A DNA stretch of 9,985 bases from assembly GCA_020427865.1 (NCBI GenBank), contig JAGQNX010000068.1, positions 1 to 9,985 of the forward strand, written 5' to 3'. Source of the stretch: a candidate division WWE3 bacterium. Lineage in GTDB: Bacteria > Patescibacteriota > WWE3 > UBA101185 > UBA10185. The translations under genes were made by a program, and so were the position numbers. The stretch's first letter is position 1. Each line of letters starts with the position of its first letter. Of the stretch, positions 7,068 to 9,985 are shown one piece after another. The notes under the pieces were generated by a model. The model searched no databases, had not been told where the DNA came from, and saw nothing but the letters and a program-made list of their open reading frames with translations.

Positions 7068-7092
7068 ACAAAAAAACCAGCTTTCGCTGGTT
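7068..7092 (-). terminator. Terminator-shaped leader hairpin with GAAA tetraloop, directly before the ribosome binding site
   Basis: On the minus strand the perfect stem AACCAGC / GCTGGTT closes a GAAA (GNRA) tetraloop and is followed by a T-rich run (TTTTTTTGTTTT, the first two T in the stem) that touches the Shine-Dalgarno. It has every part of an intrinsic terminator. But only about 20 nt separate it from the ATG, leaving no room for a promoter after it. The 295-residue gene's mRNA must therefore start upstream and pass through. It may end the upstream pseudouridine synthase mRNA, attenuate this gene, or serve as a 5' stabilising hairpin. Confidence 0.6.
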
Positions 7093-7110
7093 GAAATTAT
7101 TAAATTAACT

Positions 7111-7141
7111 TAGTTTAAGTGTCATCATAAGCTAAACTATA
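7111..7141 (-). promoter_or_regulatory. Inverted repeat overlapping a possible -10 element
   Basis: TAGTTTA and TAAACTA (7111-7117 and 7133-7139) form a 7-bp inverted repeat with 15 nt between. The right arm overlaps TATAGT (7136-7141 on the minus strand), which differs from TATAAT at one base and is the best -10 candidate for the 295-residue gene. No -35 is convincing. It could be an operator or a leader stem-loop; chance is possible in such AT-rich sequence. Confidence 0.25.
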
Positions 7142-7179
7142 AGTTTGCTATTTAATAATATTGTGTTTCAAACGTAACG

Positions 7180-7896
7180 TCAATTATGGGTTGTTTCCTT
7201 TAAGGACCTTAAATATATAAGTTCGTTTTTTGATAACTGTCTGTAGCTTCCCTCTTTTATGTTTCCCAAAATAATCTCTCCCATTTGTATTCTGTGTAAC
7301 TTTTTTACAGTTAGGCCTACATGTTTACAAGATTCTCGGATTTGCCTTTTTATACCCTCAAACAAAGTAATTTTAAATTTATTTGGTCCTAGTTTTATAA
7401 TAATTGTTTTAGAAGTTTTTTTATTTTCAATCCTTATACCTCCCATTCTTATTGTTTCTAGTTGTTCGGGTGTTATGTTTTCGTTTGTTGTAACAATATA
7501 AGTTTTTGGTAGATGAAATTTTGGATGAGTCAAAATATTTGCTAACTCACCATCGTTTGTTAGTAGTATGAGTCCTGTAGACATTTTATCAAGGCGGCCT
7601 ACAGGATACAGTCTATTTTTACTAGGTACCAAGTGTGTTACTAATTTGTTATTTCTAGTATCTGCTGCTGCCGATATTACGTTTGTAGGTTTGTTTAAAA
7701 TATAGTATTCGTAAGATATATTAATGTTATTTATAATTTGATTATTAATTTTTACTGTATCTTTTTGTGAGTCAATTGTAGCTCCCAAGCTAACAATATT
7801 GCCATTAACCTCGACTTTTCCATTTTTAATCATTTCATCTATTGTGCGTCTTGATCCTATATTTTTTTGTGCAAGATATTTGTTTAGTCTAATCAT
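7180..7896 (-). CDS. rRNA pseudouridine synthase of the RsuA/RluB/RluF family
   Basis: Cytoplasmic enzyme that isomerises a specific uridine of ribosomal RNA to pseudouridine. Residues 2-48 are an S4 RNA-binding domain (RLNKYLAQKNIGSRRTIDEM, then GKVEVNG). Residues 60-235 are the catalytic domain, with the catalytic Asp103 in YPVGRLDKMSTGLILLTNDG. The family's C-terminal motifs are also present: KTYIV, EGIKRQIRESC and the MGEIILGNIKEGSYRQL region. Its 238 residues are normal for the family. Sequence alone does not tell RluB (23S U2605), RsuA (16S U516) and RluF apart; RluB is my guess for a lone copy. It ends in TGA, which rules out UGA as a sense codon here. No Shine-Dalgarno is visible. It is a housekeeping gene, unrelated in function to its neighbours. 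Confidence 0.94.
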   Translation of the reverse strand: MIRLNKYLAQKNIGSRRTIDEMIKNGKVEVNGNIVSLGATIDSQKDTVKINNQIINNINISYEYYILNKPTNVISAAADTRNNKLVTHLVPSKNRLYPVGRLDKMSTGLILLTNDGELANILTHPKFHLPKTYIVTTNENITPEQLETIRMGGIRIENKKTSKTIIIKLGPNKFKITLFEGIKRQIRESCKHVGLTVKKLHRIQMGEIILGNIKEGSYRQLSKNELIYLRSLKETTHN

Positions 7897-7932
7897 ACTT
7901 AAGGTTTACATTTGTTGTATTGATACATGTTC

Positions 7933-7938
7933 ATTATA
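7933..7938 (-). promoter_or_regulatory. TATAAT -10 box of the pseudouridine synthase gene
   Basis: An exact TATAAT on the minus strand lies 36 nt before the start codon, giving a leader of about 30 nt. The sequence 17 nt upstream is A-rich with no clear -35 hexamer. Confidence 0.42.
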
Positions 7939-8036
7939 TGAGATATTTATTCTTATTTTTAATACTTTTAGTACTTAGTTTAACTGCCTATCTTTATTTG
8001 ACGTTGTATGGGTTTAGCAAAGGCTATGGTTTATGA
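7938..8036 (+). CDS. Doubtful 32-residue hydrophobic peptide
   Basis: ATG to TGA encodes 32 residues starting MRYLFLFLILLVLSLTAYLY, which would form one membrane helix. There is no Shine-Dalgarno and no plus-strand promoter at a sensible distance, and its ATG overlaps the minus-strand -10 box. T-rich DNA readily gives Leu/Phe-rich peptides by chance, so I give it low weight. Confidence 0.15.
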   Translation: MRYLFLFLILLVLSLTAYLYLTLYGFSKGYGL

Positions 8037-8096
8037 AAGCAAATGAAATTCGTATGAAGTCTTAGTCTTAGTTTCTGTTTTAGATTAGATTAAGTG

Positions 8097-8125
8097 TTGA
8101 CACAAACTTTATTCTTGTGTATAAA
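8097..8125 (+). promoter_or_regulatory. Near-consensus sigma-70 promoter TTGACA-N17-TATAAA
   Basis: An exact -35 hexamer (8097-8102), an optimal 17-nt spacer and TATAAA (8120-8125) match the housekeeping consensus at 11 of 12 positions. This is the strongest promoter in the window. Transcription should start near 8131-8132. No plus-strand protein gene lies downstream, only hairpins and a terminator. Confidence 0.78.
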
Positions 8126-8157
8126 GTAAAAGTCCAAATGATTTATTTCATTTGGAC
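8126..8157 (-). terminator. Intrinsic terminator of the 8209/8700 gene pair
   Basis: Read on the minus strand, the 10-bp stem GTCCAAATGA / TCATTTGGAC is followed by TTTTACTTTA. It lies about 50 nt after the stop of the 151-residue gene, and it shares the DNA with the 5' hairpin of the small RNA candidate. Confidence 0.55.
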
Positions 8158-8190
8158 GCCTGAAGAAGCCACCTTAGGGTGGTTTTTTCT
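8132..8190 (+). ncRNA. Candidate compact small RNA of about 59 nt
   Basis: The predicted start of the promoter at 8097 falls exactly on the first base of a perfect 10-bp hairpin (GTCCAAATGA / TCATTTGGAC, loop TTTATT). A 9-10 nt unpaired linker (GCCTGAAGA) and a terminator hairpin with a six-T run follow. The whole transcript would be two hairpins with a short exposed seed, a typical trans-acting small RNA layout. It ends about 20 nt before the end of the convergent gene at 8209, so it is not antisense to that coding region. It matches no RNA family I recognise. The first hairpin also reads as a terminator on the minus strand, so part of the structure may serve the opposite transcript. Confidence 0.55.
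8166..8190 (+). terminator. Intrinsic terminator of the small RNA
   Basis: CCACC and GGTGG pair around a TTAG loop. The stem extends outward by a G-U and two A-U pairs, and six T (8183-8188) then CTTTT follow. With no plus-strand gene in the preceding 4 kb, its natural client is the transcript from the promoter at 8097. Confidence 0.75.
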
Positions 8191-8208
8191 TTTCTCTAAA
8201 TTAAACTT

Positions 8209-8664
8209 TTAGTGTCTTATATGACCTTTGTGCACCATTTCTAAAGCGGCCGCCATAAACATATCCACTAACTCATGTGTTACGTGTATTCTGCTCTGCT
8301 TTGCTGGCACACTGTTTTCTATAGTAAAGATTGTAGCTCCGACTATTCTTTGTGTTTCGTCTAGTTCTAAATTAATAAGTGCCCACTCTCTTCGTAATAG
8401 CATATTAGTGTGTTTGAGTTTGTTACCACCTTCGCACTCGCTTACAATGCATAGTTCCGTGTCTGCAGTATTAATATGCTCCCAGACTTCTTGTATATTA
8501 TCTTGTCTCCGATATACTACTTGCCTAGCTCGTTCTTCTCTATTGTTATCATCTCTGTCTAGTAAATCATATACGTAACTAAAGCAGGTCAAAAGCTCAC
8601 ACACTCTGTCTTGCGGTGCAGTTTCGCCGTCATTACGCTCTTGTGGAATGCATATTGTATTCAT
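8209..8664 (-). CDS. Uncharacterised soluble 151-residue protein
   Basis: I recognise no family. It has no signal peptide or membrane segment and is highly charged, with an Asp/Glu/Arg-rich stretch at residues 36-53 (DRDDNNREERARQVVYRR). It has five cysteines (5, 22, 27, 72, 77), unlike the paired cysteines of the exported proteins, which fits a cytoplasmic site. Residues 70-115 (LCIVSEC, then WALINLELDETQRIVGATIFTIE) look like beta strands of an alpha/beta domain. The C-terminal helix contains MAAALEM and a His-rich end. Its ATG is 7 nt after an extended -10 element and has no Shine-Dalgarno, so the mRNA may be leaderless. It follows the membrane protein gene by 35 nt, so the two could also be co-transcribed. 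Confidence 0.78.
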   Translation of the reverse strand: MNTICIPQERNDGETAPQDRVCELLTCFSYVYDLLDRDDNNREERARQVVYRRQDNIQEVWEHINTADTELCIVSECEGGNKLKHTNMLLRREWALINLELDETQRIVGATIFTIENSVPAKQSRIHVTHELVDMFMAAALEMVHKGHIRH

Positions 8665-8682
8665 GCTGAGGATTGTAACATA
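8665..8682 (-). promoter_or_regulatory. Extended -10 promoter (TATGTTACAAT) with leaderless start
   Basis: On the minus strand TATG-T-TACAAT fits the TRTGn extended -10 motif with one mismatch in the hexamer. It is followed by 7 nt (CCTCAGC) and the ATG of the 151-residue gene. Transcription would begin at or within a base of the start codon, which matches the absence of a Shine-Dalgarno. Confidence 0.48.
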
Positions 8683-8699
8683 CCTATTGGCGATAATAT

Positions 8700-9985
8700 T
8701 TATTTGGATTTTTGGTTAAGTTCTTTTATATAATCAGTAAATCTATCAAAAATAGACTCTAGTATATAAGTTATGTTTTGGTTATCTGCAAGTTCTATAA
8801 TGCTTACCCAATTTGTTTTTGTAACATTATCAGTTTGAATTTCGTTAAGTGTGTTTAACTTTTCTAAAGTGCTATCTTCTGCATCGTAGCATCCTACTTC
8901 AAATATTACATTGTTTAGTTGTTTACTTGTTTCTAATAGTTTTTTCGCATTGTCTATGTCTTGTAGAGTTAATGTGGACTGTAAAGAAATAAATAGTAAC
9001 GGAGTGCTATTATTTGCTAGCGAAATATCTGCCACAAATTCTTTGGTTAACAGTTTTTCTAGAGTGTCTGTTAGTATTGTAGGGCTAGCTTGTGGAATGT
9101 TATGTGCAAGTTCTGTAAGTATCTTTTGGTAATTTTCTTTAGTAATAGCATCGGGCACTATATTATTTTCGATTATTATTGAAAGCTTTCCATCTCCCCC
9201 AAGATATTTTTCGGCGTCGATTAAGTGTTTTACTAAATAACTTATTTTACCTAAATGACTTTGCAACGAGTGTGCATCAATTTGAATCGTAAATATAGCA
9301 CCCTCATAGTAGTTTTTTAATTCTACTAACGATTTTAATACCTCATCTAAAATAGTATCTTTCTCTTTTTGATTTTGAACAAATTTAACGGCAATATACA
9401 ACCCTACTATTCCCCAAAAGATGTAATATATTGGATTTTCATAAATTGCTAAATAGCTAGAAATAAGCTGATTCATAGGGTCAATGCCGTTAAAAAAGAT
9501 TGCAATATTATAAACTAAGCTTCCCCCAATTATAAAAACTATAAATAATAGAGTAGCAAATATATGTTTGTTTTTTTCATAAGCTTTTTTTGCTACTAGT
9601 ACACCTATTAGGGTAGCTAGTGCAAATATAGCACTATACATACTTACAGCAGGCATTGCTTTGTGATAAGAAATATGTCCAAACATTTGAGGCAAAACTT
9701 CTCCAAAAAATAGACCAAATATCACATCTATTACATTTGACCCCAGCAGTAAAAAGATTGCCATTTCTCCTGCTGTTATAACTAAGAGCATCTCAACAAT
9801 AGATGTAATAAATGCTACAGCAAATGCTAAAACAACTTCGTTAAAACCTAGCATTACTAAAATAAATTCAATCGGGATAATGAGCATGCTTATTAAGGCA
9901 GACAATGCCAGCATAAATTTAGGTACAACCACAAGTAAATTCTGAGAATCTCCAATTGCCTGTAATGCCAAAAAGCTCCCTAAGC
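8700..9985 (-). CDS. Divergent CaCA (Na+/Ca2+ exchanger)-like membrane protein with C-terminal soluble domain (5' end outside window)
   Basis: The frame is open to the window edge, so the TTG at 9971 is not the true start. Numbering from there: residues 12-200 hold about six hydrophobic segments. Residues 41-85 fit the alpha-repeat pattern of the CaCA cation/Ca2+ exchangers. LGFNEVVLAFAVAFITSIVE parallels the family's LGis..vvG.tivAfgTSlPE, and LLLGSNVIDVIFG parallels GSNifNilLvlG. The Pro of TSLPE is Val here, so transport activity is uncertain. If correct, it would exchange Ca2+ or a related cation across the cytoplasmic membrane. Residues about 200-423 are a soluble alpha/beta region that I do not recognise and that ordinary CaCA proteins lack. 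It may be regulatory. The visible N-terminal part is one repeat; the other should lie beyond the window. Confidence 0.85.
   Translation of the reverse strand, partial: LGSFLALQAIGDSQNLLVVVPKFMLALSALISMLIIPIEFILVMLGFNEVVLAFAVAFITSIVEMLLVITAGEMAIFLLLGSNVIDVIFGLFFGEVLPQMFGHISYHKAMPAVSMYSAIFALATLIGVLVAKKAYEKNKHIFATLLFIVFIIGGSLVYNIAIFFNGIDPMNQLISSYLAIYENPIYYIFWGIVGLYIAVKFVQNQKEKDTILDEVLKSLVELKNYYEGAIFTIQIDAHSLQSHLGKISYLVKHLIDAEKYLGGDGKLSIIIENNIVPDAITKENYQKILTELAHNIPQASPTILTDTLEKLLTKEFVADISLANNSTPLLFISLQSTLTLQDIDNAKKLLETSKQLNNVIFEVGCYDAEDSTLEKLNTLNEIQTDNVTKTNWVSIIELADNQNITYILESIFDRFTDYIKELNQKSK

Larger units (their letters stand above)
7897..8208. other. 312-bp intergenic region with divergent promoters and a small RNA locus
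   Basis: From left to right this gap holds the leader and -10 box of the pseudouridine synthase gene (minus), and a doubtful 32-codon hydrophobic ORF (plus). Next are short direct repeats (AGTCTT twice at 8058-8069; TTAGA twice at 8080-8089), a near-consensus plus-strand promoter, and two hairpins with T-tracts on opposite strands. No coding gene of normal size is present. Confidence 0.7.

Noticed and set aside
7180..7182. Possible UGA-to-glycine recoding (Gracilibacteria-type code)
   Set aside because: The pseudouridine synthase ends naturally at this TGA after a complete C-terminus, followed within a few codons by another TGA; the other genes read normally.
8138..8212. 24-codon ORF inside the small RNA (MIYFIWTPEE...)
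   Set aside because: It is made mostly of hairpin and T-tract sequence, has no Shine-Dalgarno, and its codons are explained by the terminator structure.
8246..8253. NotI site (GCGGCCGC) in AT-rich DNA, suggesting a cloning artefact
   Set aside because: It encodes Ala-Ala in frame within a continuous ORF, and nothing vector-like flanks it.
9969..9971. TTG at 9971 as the start of the membrane protein
   Set aside because: The frame continues through the window edge without a stop, and the expected first half of the transporter is missing.
1..9985. tRNA, rRNA, insertion sequence or prophage genes
   Set aside because: I read both strands and saw no cloverleaf, transposase motif or phage gene; the gene content is export, redox, RNA modification and transport.

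Overview
The window is AT-rich DNA with a standard genetic code: TGG encodes Trp, and TAA, TAG and TGA are all used as stops. Gene content and protein style suggest an ultrasmall bacterium of the Candidate Phyla Radiation (Patescibacteria). Pointers are single-membrane exported proteins with short N-terminal anchors, DsbA-like thiol oxidoreductases of the thioredoxin_4 type, a CcdA, and two secreted families that I associate with such genomes. These are a His-rich HEHAD-type domain with a Cys-rich tail, and a beta-rich protein ending in a CK-x-GW...FKNQGxCVSFV module. This placement is an inference; no rRNA or tRNA lies in the window to confirm it. A UGA-Gly lineage (Gracilibacteria/Absconditabacteria) is unlikely, because the pseudouridine synthase gene ends at TGA.

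Layout. Positions 1-3938 (+) hold a truncated gene for a large secreted subtilisin-like protease (inhibitor-like propeptide, S8 catalytic domain, beta domain, plant-type leucine-rich repeats, FN3 domain). It is followed by a membrane-anchored DsbA-like enzyme fused to the His-rich domain. Positions 3944-6098 (-) form an export and redox cluster. In transcription order it holds a 40-residue membrane peptide too short for usual gene callers, an anchored DsbA-like thioredoxin, CcdA, and an anchored Ig-like lipidless protein. Positions 6115-7092 (-) are an insulated unit: a secreted 295-residue protein with a perfect Shine-Dalgarno, a terminator after it, and a terminator-shaped hairpin directly before its ribosome binding site. 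Positions 7180-7896 (-) encode an RsuA/RluB-type rRNA pseudouridine synthase. The intergenic stretch 7897-8208 carries a near-consensus promoter, a compact structured RNA of about 59 nt and two opposed terminators. Positions 8209-9985 (-) hold an orphan 151-residue soluble protein and a truncated membrane protein that looks like a divergent Na+/Ca2+ exchanger (CaCA) with an added soluble domain.

How it fits together. The left two thirds are about making and stabilising proteins outside the cytoplasmic membrane. Two DsbA-like enzymes and CcdA handle thiols, and the exported proteins around them all have even numbers of cysteines in closely spaced pairs. The protease-LRR protein is a candidate surface or secreted effector for contact with other cells.

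The most unusual signals are the small RNA at 8132-8190, the DsbA/His-rich fusion, the terminator-like leader hairpin at 7068-7092, and several genes whose start codon lies 6-7 nt downstream of a -10 element, which suggests leaderless mRNAs.
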